This document shows positions 53,467-62,172 of a DNA stretch of 64,000 nt, piece by piece. Below the pieces are notes generated by a model. The model made no database searches, was not told the origin of the DNA, and worked only from the letters and a program-made list of their open reading frames with translations. This DNA comes from Alkalicoccus urumqiensis (GTDB lineage Bacteria; Bacillota; Bacilli; Bacillales; Salisediminibacteriaceae). The position numbers were made by a program, and so were the translations under genes. The DNA is taken from positions 177,019 through 241,018 of the forward strand of contig NZ_PVNS01000005.1 in assembly GCF_002993335.1 (NCBI RefSeq). Reading direction: 5' to 3'. Numbering within the stretch: the stretch's first letter is position 1; every line of letters starts with the position of its first letter.

Positions 53467-55134
53467 CTAGATCATGTAATCCTGTTCCGGCTGATGCTGC
53501 TTGACGTAGTAGTCGAGCGAGATCGTGAAGACGGCCCGGCGGGTGCGCTCACTCCAGCCGGCCTTGTCGATCAGGTCGGCGACGGGGCCTTTGACGTTGA
53601 CGAAGCGGAGCGTTAGATCACCGTCATCGTAGCGGTGCAGCATCCGCTCCATGGACGTGATGCCCATCGTATCGATGTCGTTCACGCCGCCCATATCAAC
53701 GACGATATGGTAGCGGCTGCTTTCTTTATCCTTCTCGTGAATGAGTGATTCGATCTGCTTTTCGACGTACTCGACGTTGGAAAAATGGAGCCTGGCGTCA
53801 ATCCGCAGCAGAATAAACTGCGGCACGCGCACGGCATGATCGAACCGGTTCACGTCGACGTAGCGCCGGTTTTTCGCATCCCAGCCGAGCTCGACGATGT
53901 GCGGATGCGAAATCCGGTTCAACAGAATACAGAGCGAGACGCCGACCCCGACGAGAAGGCCCCACTGCATGCCGATCGTCAGTGTGGAAACGAACGTCAC
54001 GATCCAGACGACGCCGTCGGACGGTTTGACGGCGAACGTTTTCCGGAGCACACGGAAATTAATCAGTCCGGCGACGGCGGCGAGAATGATCGCCGCAAGC
54101 ACGGTCTGCGGAAGGTAGTAGAACAGCGGTGTAAAAAAGAGAAGCGTGATGATGACGCCGACGGCCGTAACGATGGAGGAGACCTGGGATACGGCGCCGT
54201 TCCGGTGATTGACGGCACTCCGCGAAAAGCTTCCGGTGACGGCGTATGCGGAGAAAAGCGAGCCGATGACGTTCGCGCTTCCGATGGCGCGCAGCTCTTT
54301 ATTCACGTTTAACGGCGGACTGTCGCGCCCGGCGAGCGTTTTCGTAATCGCGAGCGATTCCATCATGGCAATGAGCGCGATCGTAAGCGCCGTCGGCAGC
54401 AGGATCTGCAGGGCCGGAAACGACACGTCCGGTACCTGAAAGGCAGGAAATCCCTGCGGCACGTCTCCGACGATGGCAACGCCTTGTGCGTCGAGGTTCC
54501 AGAAGGACGCGGCAGCGATCGTGCCCGCGGTCACGAGCAGCGGCACCGGCAGCCGGCGCGTGAACTTCGGTATGGTGACGAGAAGGACAAGGCTGATCAA
54601 TCCAACGAGAGCGGTCGGCCAGTGAATGCCATCGACGTTTTGCACAAAGGCAGTGAAAAGCGGGATGAGCTGGTTTTCGCTTGGCATGCTGATGCCGAAG
54701 AAGCTGCCGAGCTGGCTCATGCCGATGATGATGGCGACGGCGGAGGTGAAGCCGCTGATGACGCTCTGGGAGACAAATTTGATGAGTGCGCCGGCGTTGA
54801 TGAGGCCGAGGGCGAGCTGCAGGACGCCGACCATGAGTGTGAGGATGAGGACGAGTGTGATGTAGCTTTCACTCATAGGCTCGGCGAGTGCGGAGACGCC
54901 GGTATATATCAGGATGGACGCCATGGCGACGGGGCCGACGGCGAGATGCCGGGATGTGCCGAGCAGGGCGTAGATGAGGAGCGGGATGGTAGCGGCGTAG
55001 AGTCCCATGACGGGCGGCAGTCCGGCGAGGAGCGCGTAGGCCATGCCCTGTGGGACGAGCATGACGAGGACGGTGAGTCCGGCGGTGATGTCCTGCTGGA
55101 TGTCGTTTTTAGTGTAGGGTTTTGGCAAATTCAT
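53467..55134 (-). CDS. SulP-family anion transporter with STAS domain
   Basis: The 555-residue protein has the SulP transmembrane domain (about 1-400; VMLVPQGMAYALLAGLPPVMGLYA is the signature stretch, quoted here in part as VMLVPQGMAYALL) and a C-terminal STAS domain (about 430-540) with the NDIDTMGI motif. It carries sulfate, bicarbonate or similar anions, probably with Na+ or H+. Bicarbonate uptake would suit an alkaliphile, but the substrate is not shown by sequence. Confidence 0.9.
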   Translation of the reverse strand: MNLPKPYTKNDIQQDITAGLTVLVMLVPQGMAYALLAGLPPVMGLYAATIPLLIYALLGTSRHLAVGPVAMASILIYTGVSALAEPMSESYITLVLILTLMVGVLQLALGLINAGALIKFVSQSVISGFTSAVAIIIGMSQLGSFFGISMPSENQLIPLFTAFVQNVDGIHWPTALVGLISLVLLVTIPKFTRRLPVPLLVTAGTIAAASFWNLDAQGVAIVGDVPQGFPAFQVPDVSFPALQILLPTALTIALIAMMESLAITKTLAGRDSPPLNVNKELRAIGSANVIGSLFSAYAVTGSFSRSAVNHRNGAVSQVSSIVTAVGVIITLLFFTPLFYYLPQTVLAAIILAAVAGLINFRVLRKTFAVKPSDGVVWIVTFVSTLTIGMQWGLLVGVGVSLCILLNRISHPHIVELGWDAKNRRYVDVNRFDHAVRVPQFILLRIDARLHFSNVEYVEKQIESLIHEKDKESSRYHIVVDMGGVNDIDTMGITSMERMLHRYDDGDLTLRFVNVKGPVADLIDKAGWSERTRRAVFTISLDYYVKQHQPEQDYMI

Positions 55135-55187
55135 GGCGTGCGGCGCTCCTCTCGTAGTGTGCTTTGTTTATTTTAGCATGCAGGAGT

Positions 55188-55465
55188 GGTTTTTTCAGGT
55201 GGAGGTGGGGTGGTTTGTGCCACGAACGTTTGATTTCGTGCCACGATGCGGGCTTTTCGTGCCAATTTTGGAGCAGTTCGTGCCTTTCCCGAAATTTCGT
55301 GCCAAACGCGGCGCGCCGCGTGCCGGAATCCAGTGGTTTCGTGCCAAAACAGACGACAACCGTGCCACGAACCGCCAACACACTCATCCACTTCCGGCCG
55401 GAAAATCCCGGCCGGCCCTTCACCCGCTCCGGAGCAGGCAGATGGCTGCAGAGCAGCGGTTATTT
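55188..55465 (+). repeat. Phased element, CGTGCCA array (left of fic)
   Basis: Eight clear CGTGCCA words from 55216 to 55367 at steps 21,21,21,19,21,21,21, with a decayed first word at 55195. Then hpA (CCGGCCGG/CCGGCCGG, about 55394-55418) and hpB (CAGATGG..., 55438-55465). It is nearly identical to 56728-57003, and both are followed by a gcgtca word. Confidence 0.9.
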
Positions 55466-55538
55466 TGTTTTTCTTCTCGGGAACCGCACCGCGTCAGCGT
55501 GAGAACTTGAAAAAGAAAAGGCGTTTAAAATTATATAA

Positions 55539-55580
55539 ATTTTATCATAAAAAGACTAAAATCATTTTATATGATAAAAT
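55539..55580. promoter_or_regulatory. Inverted repeat in the fic promoter region
   Basis: Arms ATTTTATCAT (55539-55548) and ATGATAAAAT (55571-55580) in very AT-rich DNA, 34 bp before the fic start. The C-terminal winged helix of the Fic protein could bind it for autoregulation (inference). Confidence 0.45.
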
Positions 55581-55613
55581 TATTTAATAAATGATCACAA
55601 AGGAGTTGAGACG

Positions 55614-56717
55614 ATGAAAACGCCTTACGATCTTCCGCTGCTTCCGATCGCATTTTCTGCGGAAGAGGAACTTGGTTTTTATAAGAAGGCTGCGGATACG
55701 GCGGTAAAGTTGGAGAGACTCCGGCAGAAAATGCATTACTCGCTCGTCCGCGAGTCGTTTATTCAGCTTCTCACGTTAAAAGAGTCCGTACAGTCTACGC
55801 GGATAGAAGGTACGCAGGTAACATTTCATGAAATGCTGGAGGATGAAATCGACCACCAGGAGGATTGGGAGCGCATTGAAGTCCGTAATTACCGGCGGGC
55901 ACTGCAGGCTGGAATGGAAGCTGTCCAGGCTGGCTATCCCTTATCCGAAAGGCTGATCAGACAGATGCACGCGATTCTTATGGAAGGGGCCCGGGGGAGT
56001 ACCGGCGCAGAGGGGGAATACCGCAGAATTCAAAATTTCATCGGTCCGACAAAGCATCAGAAGGATGCCTCGTACGTACCTCCGGAGCCTCAGCGGATGG
56101 GAGAATACATGTCGAATCTGGAGCAGTATATTAATGGCCATCCTTACAAAAAAGAAAGCGATGATCCGCTTCATCCGCTGATCAAATCTGCGCTGATTCA
56201 TGCGCAGTTTGAGTCTATCCACCCCTTTCTGGATGGGAATGGCCGCCTGGGAAGAATCCTGATAGTTCTTTATTTAATGCGGACAGACGTTATCGCTTCC
56301 CCTGCCTTTTTCCTAAGTGAAGAGCTTGAAAAAGAGCGGTTTCGTTATTATGCGCTGTTAAATGGTGTGCGTGCCATCGGGAAATCTTCGCCGGACTGGC
56401 ATTCCTGGATCCACTTTTTTCTGGATGCTGCTTCCCGGATGGCGGATGCGCAGTCTGGCAAACTCGACCGTGCCGAACAGTTGTATCAGGACGGCCTCAC
56501 CCAGCTTCATACTCCCTCTGCTAAACAAGTATGGAAAGTAATGATGATGTATCCGGTCTCCACGATAAAGCAGGCTGCGGAAACGGCAGGTATGCCGCTG
56601 CCGACGGTACGAAGGGCGTTTCAGGAACTGGTGCAGCAGCAGCTCGTTTTCTCCGATGACCGGAAACGAAATAAAAAGTTTTTTCAGTATGACCTCATTC
56701 GTATAATCGGTGATTAG
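55614..56717 (+). CDS. Fic-family protein AMPylase with C-terminal winged helix
   Basis: The 367-residue protein has an N-terminal inhibitory helix motif STRIEG (61-66), the Fic motif HPFLDGNGRLGR (203-214) and a C-terminal winged-helix domain (about 300-365: STIKQAAETAGMPLPTVRRAF). It should transfer AMP to a target Tyr/Ser/Thr, held in check by its own N-terminal helix. RBS is AAAGGAG. It is bracketed by two copies of the CGTGCCA element. Confidence 0.92.
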   Translation: MKTPYDLPLLPIAFSAEEELGFYKKAADTAVKLERLRQKMHYSLVRESFIQLLTLKESVQSTRIEGTQVTFHEMLEDEIDHQEDWERIEVRNYRRALQAGMEAVQAGYPLSERLIRQMHAILMEGARGSTGAEGEYRRIQNFIGPTKHQKDASYVPPEPQRMGEYMSNLEQYINGHPYKKESDDPLHPLIKSALIHAQFESIHPFLDGNGRLGRILIVLYLMRTDVIASPAFFLSEELEKERFRYYALLNGVRAIGKSSPDWHSWIHFFLDAASRMADAQSGKLDRAEQLYQDGLTQLHTPSAKQVWKVMMMYPVSTIKQAAETAGMPLPTVRRAFQELVQQQLVFSDDRKRNKKFFQYDLIRIIGD

Positions 56718-56727
56718 AACGCGGGTG

Positions 56728-57003
56728 CGGTTTTTTCAGGTGGGAGCGGCGTGGTTTGTGCCACGAATGTTTGATTTCGTGCCACGATGCGGGCTTTTCG
56801 TGCCAATTTCGGAGCGGTTCGTGCCACTCCCGAAATTTCGTGCCAAAAGTGGCGCGCAGCGTGCCGGAATCCAGTGGTTTCGTGCCAAAACAGAAAGTGA
56901 TCGTGCCACGAACCGCCAACCCATTCATCCACTTCCGGCCGGAAATCCCGGCCGGCCCTTCACCTGCTCCGGAACAGGCAGATGGCTGCAGAGCAGCGGT
57001 TAT
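56728..57003 (+). repeat. Phased element, CGTGCCA array (right of fic)
   Basis: Eight CGTGCCA words from 56757 to 56908 at steps 21,21,21,19,21,21,21 with the same decayed first word (56736) as the left copy; hpA about 56934-56957; hpB 56977-57003. Confidence 0.9.
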
Positions 57004-57025
57004 TTTGTTTTTCCTCGGGCGCGCC

Positions 57026-57198
57026 GCGTCAGTTGCGCGGCGTTTCGCATCATTTCCGGTGCGCGCCGCGTCAAATCGGGAAGCGGCCGCGTCAATGGAT
57101 GAACCGATCGCGTCATTAGATCGGGCCCGCGTCAAAACAAGCTCACCGCGCGTCATTGGATCGGCCTACCGCGTCAAACCGAAGCCGGTTCGCGTCAG
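57026..57198 (+). repeat. Phased nine-word array, (C)GCGTCA family
   Basis: Words start at 57026, 57047, 57068, 57089, 57110, 57129, 57150, 57171 and 57192: steps 21,21,21,21,19,21,21,21. It follows hpB of the previous element. The left-hand CGTGCCA copy keeps only the first word of such an array (about 55491). Confidence 0.92.
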
Positions 57199-57250
57199 CG
57201 CGATAAACCGAAAAGAAACCGCCGGCCGAAAGACATCGGCCGGCCCATAA

Positions 57251-57283
57251 TAAAAAGATGGAACCGGCCTCCTCTCCGGTTCC
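57251..57283 (-). terminator. Rho-independent terminator
   Basis: GGAACCGG / CCGGTTCC stem, CTTTTTATT on the minus strand; ends the GH16 gene. Confidence 0.85.
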
Positions 57284-57298
57284 ACCCACATTCCTTAT

Positions 57299-59464
57299 TT
57301 AATTTTTCCCGTTACCCTTACCTTTCCCTTTCTCGTGCCCCGGTGGTGTCTGCTTGCCGCCGCCCGGCGTTACTTCCTTGCCATTCGGTGTGTGAATACT
57401 CCAGTTTCCATCCTCATCGACACTGAACGAAGCACCGTTCCCCGGCGGCGTGAACACCGGCGCCTGTTCCTCTTCCGGCTGCTCTGCCTCTTCCTCCGGC
57501 TCACCTTCCACAACCGGAACGAGGCGCATATTATCAATAAACATGTCGTACGGCACCGCAGGCTCCACGTCACTCTGATTACGGCCGAGGCCGAACATGA
57601 GCGTGAAATCACCCGGGTTCTCGACATTCAGGTACGTCGAGTACGTCGACATCTCCTCGTCCACATCAAACGTCTTCAGACCAGCACCCGCGCCCGTCAA
57701 TTCCGCACGCACATTCCGCGCCTCCTCCGAACGCATATCAAACTCCAGCTTGTACACGCCCGCTTCCGCAGCAACGTCCTGCATCAGCTGAATGTGGAAC
57801 CACTCCCAGCCGACCTGCGTCACAGACGCCTTCAGCTCACCGTCCACGACCGAGAAGTCAGCCGTACCACCGCTCGGATCATGATCAGCCATATTAAACA
57901 CATTCCATGTGAAACCGCCGTTCTCGTCCCCGAATTCAGCTGTTTCATCGAATGTGCCGTCCTCGATCAGGTTCCCGCCTGATTCGACCCAGTTATCCGA
58001 TTCGTTCGGGTCGGCCGGCGCGGAAGATTCTCCGTCTTCACCGACTTCGACAAGACGGACGTTGTCGAGTTCAATATCATATGGCACGGCAGGTTCCGGG
58101 TCGTCGCTGTCGTTACCGAGACCGAAGAGTACCGTGAAGTCTCCCGGCTCTTCAGCTCGGAGCAGCACTTCGTGTGTCTCCCATTCTTCACTGATATCGA
58201 CATCGACAAGGCGGTAGCCTGCGCCGGTCAGTTCTGTCCGGATCGTACGTGATTCATCTGAACGCGCATCAAACTCCAGCTTGTACGTTCCGGCGGAAGC
58301 CGACACGTCCTGCATCAATTGAATCTGCCACCAGTTCCAGCCGGACTGACTCACCTCTGCCTGAAGCGTCCCGTCTACAATGGCGAAATCTGCTTTCCCG
58401 CCGTTCGGATCATGATCGGCAAGATTGAAAACATTCCACGTGGAGCCGCCGTTTTCATCCCCGAATTCGGTGGTCGTATCAAACGTGCCGTCCTCGATCA
58501 GGTTCTCCCCGATCTCTTCCCAATTTTTCGTTTCATCGACCGGTTCCGGGCCTTCGTCCTCTTCCTCATCGCTCTCTTCCGGATCAATCTTCTCTCCCGG
58601 CGGAGGATGCTCCGCATCAGCGTCTTCATAAGCGCGGACATACTCCACTTCCACCTGCGCCGGGAAACCGGTCGTTTCATCCGGGTCGCCGCCGTACCAT
58701 CCGCCGATGGCCAGATTCAGAATCATGTAGAATTCCTGGTCAAACGGGGCCGGATATTCGCCGTATTTCGTGCTCCACTCCGTTTTCGTGGAGTACAGCT
58801 CATCGTTGACATACCAGCGGATTTCGCCCGGCTCCCACTCGACGGCGTACTCATTGAAGTCCGTGGTCGACTGGCCTTCCGGGAAATCATAACTCTGTTC
58901 GCTGTATGTATTGTTCGGCCACAGATCGCCGTAATGGATCGCGGCGCCGACTTCATCAGTGTGTGAGCCGCGGTTTTCCATGATGTCGATCTCGCCGGAT
59001 GCGGCCCATCCGCCGTACACATCATCCTGCGGCATCATCCAGAATGCCGGCCAGAAGCCCTGGCCCTCCGGCAGCTTCATGCTCGCTTCAAAGCGGCCGT
59101 ATGCCTGACTGAACTTTTCGTCGGTTAAAATTTTGCCGGACGTGTAGTCGTAATCGCCGTGCTCGTCGCTCGTCTGCTCCTCGCGCGCTTCAAGAATCAG
59201 CCTGCCGTCCTCGACCCTGACGTTGTCCTCCTGGTACGACTGCTTCTCATTGTTTCCCCAGCCTTCGACATACTCATCGCCGTCGAAGAAACCGTTGCCG
59301 ATATCGATGCGCCACTTGTCGGTATCAAGCTCCGTACCGTCAAAGTTATCCTCAAACGTCAGCTGCCAGTTCGGTTCGCTGCTTTCCTCCGCCGATACGC
59401 CACCTGCAACTCCCTGTGACACGAGAAACATTGCGCCGAATCCTAAAAATGTCCGCTTCCTCAT
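57299..59464 (-). CDS. Secreted GH16 endo-beta-1,3-glucanase with two carbohydrate-binding modules
   Basis: The 721-residue protein has a signal peptide (1-25), a GH16 catalytic domain (about 32-285) with E158, D160, E163 in GEIDIMENRG, and two similar modules of about 155 residues (about 320-475 and 490-645) of the CBM4/9 or CBM54-like beta-sandwich type, each holding GGxTWNVFN(L/M)ADHDP(N/S)GG. The Lys/Gly-rich C-terminus (KGKGNGKN) may bind wall. It degrades laminarin-type beta-glucan. A palindromic operator controls it. Confidence 0.9.
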   Translation of the reverse strand: MRKRTFLGFGAMFLVSQGVAGGVSAEESSEPNWQLTFEDNFDGTELDTDKWRIDIGNGFFDGDEYVEGWGNNEKQSYQEDNVRVEDGRLILEAREEQTSDEHGDYDYTSGKILTDEKFSQAYGRFEASMKLPEGQGFWPAFWMMPQDDVYGGWAASGEIDIMENRGSHTDEVGAAIHYGDLWPNNTYSEQSYDFPEGQSTTDFNEYAVEWEPGEIRWYVNDELYSTKTEWSTKYGEYPAPFDQEFYMILNLAIGGWYGGDPDETTGFPAQVEVEYVRAYEDADAEHPPPGEKIDPEESDEEEDEGPEPVDETKNWEEIGENLIEDGTFDTTTEFGDENGGSTWNVFNLADHDPNGGKADFAIVDGTLQAEVSQSGWNWWQIQLMQDVSASAGTYKLEFDARSDESRTIRTELTGAGYRLVDVDISEEWETHEVLLRAEEPGDFTVLFGLGNDSDDPEPAVPYDIELDNVRLVEVGEDGESSAPADPNESDNWVESGGNLIEDGTFDETAEFGDENGGFTWNVFNMADHDPSGGTADFSVVDGELKASVTQVGWEWFHIQLMQDVAAEAGVYKLEFDMRSEEARNVRAELTGAGAGLKTFDVDEEMSTYSTYLNVENPGDFTLMFGLGRNQSDVEPAVPYDMFIDNMRLVPVVEGEPEEEAEQPEEEQAPVFTPPGNGASFSVDEDGNWSIHTPNGKEVTPGGGKQTPPGHEKGKGKGNGKN

Positions 59465-59496
59465 AACATTCCCCTTTCCTGATACCCAGAATAATC

Positions 59497-59656
59497 TAAA
59501 GCGCTTTCGTTTTCAGCGAAAAAAGAAGGTTTTATGTACATGTTTTAAGATGATCTGCGAGCTTAACCTTCTCTTTACCTAAAATAAGTGGTATTTCACC
59601 TAATCAAAAACGAAAGCGCTTTCGTATAATGTACACGGTTTCAAATAGTCTGTCAA
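59497..59656 (-). promoter_or_regulatory. GH16 promoter with two GCGCTTTCG operators
   Basis: On the minus strand TTGACA (59656-59651), 17 bp, TACATT (59633-59628). A perfect palindrome ACGAAAGCGCTTTCGT (59610-59625) sits at the start of transcription, and a second half-perfect copy TAAAGCGCTTTCGTTT at 59497-59512. They fit LacI/CcpA-family (cre-like) operators: control by beta-glucan sugar or catabolite repression. Confidence 0.65.
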
Positions 59657-59769
59657 CTTGCTTTTAAAGAGAAAGGAAAATGTACCTAGGAACGGTCCCG
59701 GATTCATGTTGACTTAGTCATAACAACAAGGTTTTTGCAGCTCCGGAAAAGAAAAAGCCTGCAGTCAAA

Positions 59770-59803
59770 AGAGATCATTTCCTGAATGACGGAAATGATC
59801 TCT
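59770..59803. other. Strong inverted repeat
   Basis: AGAGATCATTTCC-tgaatgac-GGAAATGATCTCT, 13-bp perfect arms, no clear T tract. It may be a terminator or an mRNA-stabilising hairpin. Confidence 0.5.
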
Positions 59804-59845
59804 TCGTTCTGCTATACTTTTTCTGCTATTTTCTCTTCTCGGTGG

Positions 59846-60072
59846 AGTCCCACAATGAAGGTGCGGAGTCCCATAACGGGAGTTCCGAGTCCGATAAGTT
59901 GGCGGGGCATTCCCATAAGGAAGGGGTGCGTTCCCACAAGGTCTGAAAATTCCCGTTCCTGCAAAGAATAGTCCCACTTCCCCATCCCCCGGCAGCGAAC
60001 CACGCTGCCCCTCTGCCAAACCCGTCCGCCGCTTTCAGGCAGATGGCTGCTGCGGCCTTGGCCGCAGCGGTT
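59846..60072 (+). repeat. Phased element, A(G/T)TCCCA array shortened to seven words
   Basis: Words from 59846 at steps 21,21,21,21,19,21, then hpA (59990-60009) and hpB (60040-60072). Compared with 39866 the last two words are lost: a 42-nt deletion between two copies of TCCCACTTCCCCA that lie at words 7 and 9. Confidence 0.9.
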
Positions 60073-60102
60073 GTGCCGGACTGAGGCCGGCTTTTCCGGC
60101 GG

Positions 60103-60367
60103 AGTCTCACTTCGGTGGGGTTTAGTCTCACAACTGCGGCTTAGAGTCTAACAACTCCGGCTCCGGCTCCTACAACTCAGGGGGCCATTCTCACTCCGGC
60201 CTGAAAGTCTCACTTCCGGCCGCAAAAGTCTCACTTCCCCCGCGTAAATTCCAACAACTACCCGGCAAATTCCAACTTCTCCATCCACCGGCAGCGACCC
60301 CCGCTGCCCCTCTGCCAAACCCATCCGCCGCTTTCAGGCAGATGGCTGCGGCGGGTTCAGCCGCAGC
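60103..60367 (+). repeat. Phased element, AGTCTCA array
   Basis: Nine words (AGTCTCA, AGTCTAA, GCTCCTA, ATTCTCA, ATTCCAA) from 60103 to 60275 at steps 21,21,21,21,19,21,21,21; hpA (60291-60310), CCTCTGC, hpB (60338-60367). The word family is related to A(G/T)TCCCA but distinct. Confidence 0.9.
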
Positions 60368-60392
60368 GCTCTACCGGCACTCCACCACAATT

Positions 60393-60424
60393 AAAAACGC
60401 CGCCGGAAGGGGGACCGGCGGCGC
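60393..60424 (-). terminator. Rho-independent terminator
   Basis: CGCCGCCGG / CCGGCGGCG stem, TTTTTAA on the minus strand; ends gbsA. Confidence 0.85.
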
Positions 60425-60432
60425 CTGCTGCG

Positions 60433-61902
60433 TTAAAACCAGTGCAGCGGCTGGGGGTTGATATTCTGCATGATGTGCTTTGTTTCGGTATATTCGTCGA
60501 GTCCCGGTCTGCCGAGTTCGCGGCCGATGCCGGACTGTTTGAATCCGCCCCACGGCGCGTGCGGGAAGTAGACGTTGAATTCGTTGATCCAGACGGTGCC
60601 CATCCGCATGCCGGCTGCACAGCTCTCGGCTTTGGCGGTGTCCTTCGTCCAGACGCCGCCGGCGAGGCCGTAAATGGAGTCGTTCGAAATCGCCACTGCT
60701 TCCTCTTCGGTGCGGAACGTCTCCACGGTAATGACCGGACCGAACGCTTCCTCCTGCACGATCTGCATGTCCGACGTGCAGCCGGTAAAGATCGTCGGCA
60801 GGTAGAAAAAGCCGTCTGCAAGCTCCGGCGCCGAAGGTTTCGCACCGCCGGTGACGAGCTCAGCGCCCTCTTTTTTCCCGTTTTCCACGTAGCGCTCCAC
60901 CTTCTCCAGGTGCTCTGCGGAAATGAGCGGCCCCATCTGCGTGCTGTCATCAAAGCCGCTGCCGATCGTAAAGGCTTCGACGCGCTGTTTCAGCGCCTCC
61001 ACGAATGCATCGTGGATCGACTCCTCGACGATAAGGCGCGTCCCCGCCGAGCAGATCTGGCCGGCATGGAAAAACACGCCGTTTAACGCCTGGTCGACTG
61101 CCGTATCAAAATCCGCGTCCGCGAAAATGATGTTCGGGTTTTTCCCGCCGAGCTCCAGCGCCAGCTTCTTCACGTTGACGCTTGCCGCCTGCATAATTTT
61201 CTTCCCGGTTTCAATGCCGCCGGTAAACGAAATCAAGTCCACGTCGAGACTCGACGAAAGCTCCGCACCGACCGAGTGCCCCGGGCCGAGCACGAGGTTC
61301 GCAACGCCTGCCGGCACGCCCGCCTCCTCCATTAATTCGAACACTTTCACCGTCGTAAGCGGCGTAATTTCACTCGGCTTCATCACGAGCGTATTTCCTG
61401 TCACGAGCGCCGGCGCGAGCTTCCACGACGCCTGCAGCAGCGGATAGTTCCACGGCGTAATCTGCCCGCACACACCGACCGGCTCACGGACGACGCGGCT
61501 CACTGAATCCGGAATCGGCGACGCAATCGCTTCCCCGCCGTCCTTGTCCGCAATCTCCGCATAGTAGCGGAACACACCGGCGATATCATCCATATCCCCG
61601 CGGCTCTCCTCCATCGTTTTCCCGGTATCGAGCGTTTCCAGCTCCGCCAGCTCCTCCCGGTCACGCTCTATCAGCTCCGCGATCCGGCGCACAATGGCTC
61701 CGCGTTCTGTCGACGACGTTTTCGCCCAGCCGCCTGCGTCAAACGCCTTCCGCGCAGCCTGAATCGCCGCCTCTGCATCCGCCGCACCGCCTTCCTGCGC
61801 GACCGCGATCACGTCCTGATTGTATGGATTAATGATCTCCCGCGTCTCGTCCGACAGCGAATCCGTCCACGCTCCATTAATATAGTGATTCACTCGTTTC
61901 AT
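60433..61902 (-). CDS. gbsA: Glycine betaine aldehyde dehydrogenase
   Basis: The 489-residue aldehyde dehydrogenase has catalytic Glu250 (LELGGKNP) and Cys284 (GQICSAGT), TPWNYPLLQASWK for cofactor binding and the C-terminal end typical of GbsA. It oxidises betaine aldehyde to glycine betaine, an osmoprotectant. Length equals B. subtilis GbsA. gbsB (choline to aldehyde step) is not next to it. ATG at 61902 is used; TTG codons just upstream are possible. A GbsR box lies in the promoter. Confidence 0.93.
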   Translation of the reverse strand: MKRVNHYINGAWTDSLSDETREIINPYNQDVIAVAQEGGAADAEAAIQAARKAFDAGGWAKTSSTERGAIVRRIAELIERDREELAELETLDTGKTMEESRGDMDDIAGVFRYYAEIADKDGGEAIASPIPDSVSRVVREPVGVCGQITPWNYPLLQASWKLAPALVTGNTLVMKPSEITPLTTVKVFELMEEAGVPAGVANLVLGPGHSVGAELSSSLDVDLISFTGGIETGKKIMQAASVNVKKLALELGGKNPNIIFADADFDTAVDQALNGVFFHAGQICSAGTRLIVEESIHDAFVEALKQRVEAFTIGSGFDDSTQMGPLISAEHLEKVERYVENGKKEGAELVTGGAKPSAPELADGFFYLPTIFTGCTSDMQIVQEEAFGPVITVETFRTEEEAVAISNDSIYGLAGGVWTKDTAKAESCAAGMRMGTVWINEFNVYFPHAPWGGFKQSGIGRELGRPGLDEYTETKHIMQNINPQPLHWF

Positions 61903-61933
61903 CAACAGCAACACGCTCCTACAATTCATTATA

Positions 61934-61949
61934 TTAAATATTTATTTAA
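61934..61949 (-). promoter_or_regulatory. GbsR box 1 (gbsA promoter)
   Basis: TTAAAT-ATTT-ATTTAA, the same 6-4-6 palindrome as at 62124 and 62784. Confidence 0.75.
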
Positions 61950-62123
61950 TCTTTTTAACATACTACCACGTCTCTCCCACCCTGTCAAAACGACGTCCCT
62001 ACAGGCTTTTCGATCGAAAGAAAGCCGCTTACATTCTGTAGAATCTGCATTTCTATGTCATGAATTCCGCCAATGCCATTGACATTTCTGTTTCATTCGG
62101 TAACATAAAGCTTGTGAACAAAA

Positions 62124-62139
62124 TTAAATAATTATTTAA
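62124..62139 (+). promoter_or_regulatory. GbsR box 2 (gbsR promoter)
   Basis: TTAAAT-AATT-ATTTAA, inside a larger inverted repeat AAAGCTTGT / ACAAGCTTT (62107-62148). It suggests autorepression of gbsR. Confidence 0.7.
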
Positions 62140-62172
62140 CAAGCTTTACTTTGTCGTGAAGGAGGGGACTGG

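Noticed and set aside
5998..60275. Reading the 21-nt period as a heptad-repeat protein
   Set aside because: The constant 19-nt step shifts the frame by two in every array, and spacers do not keep codon pattern.
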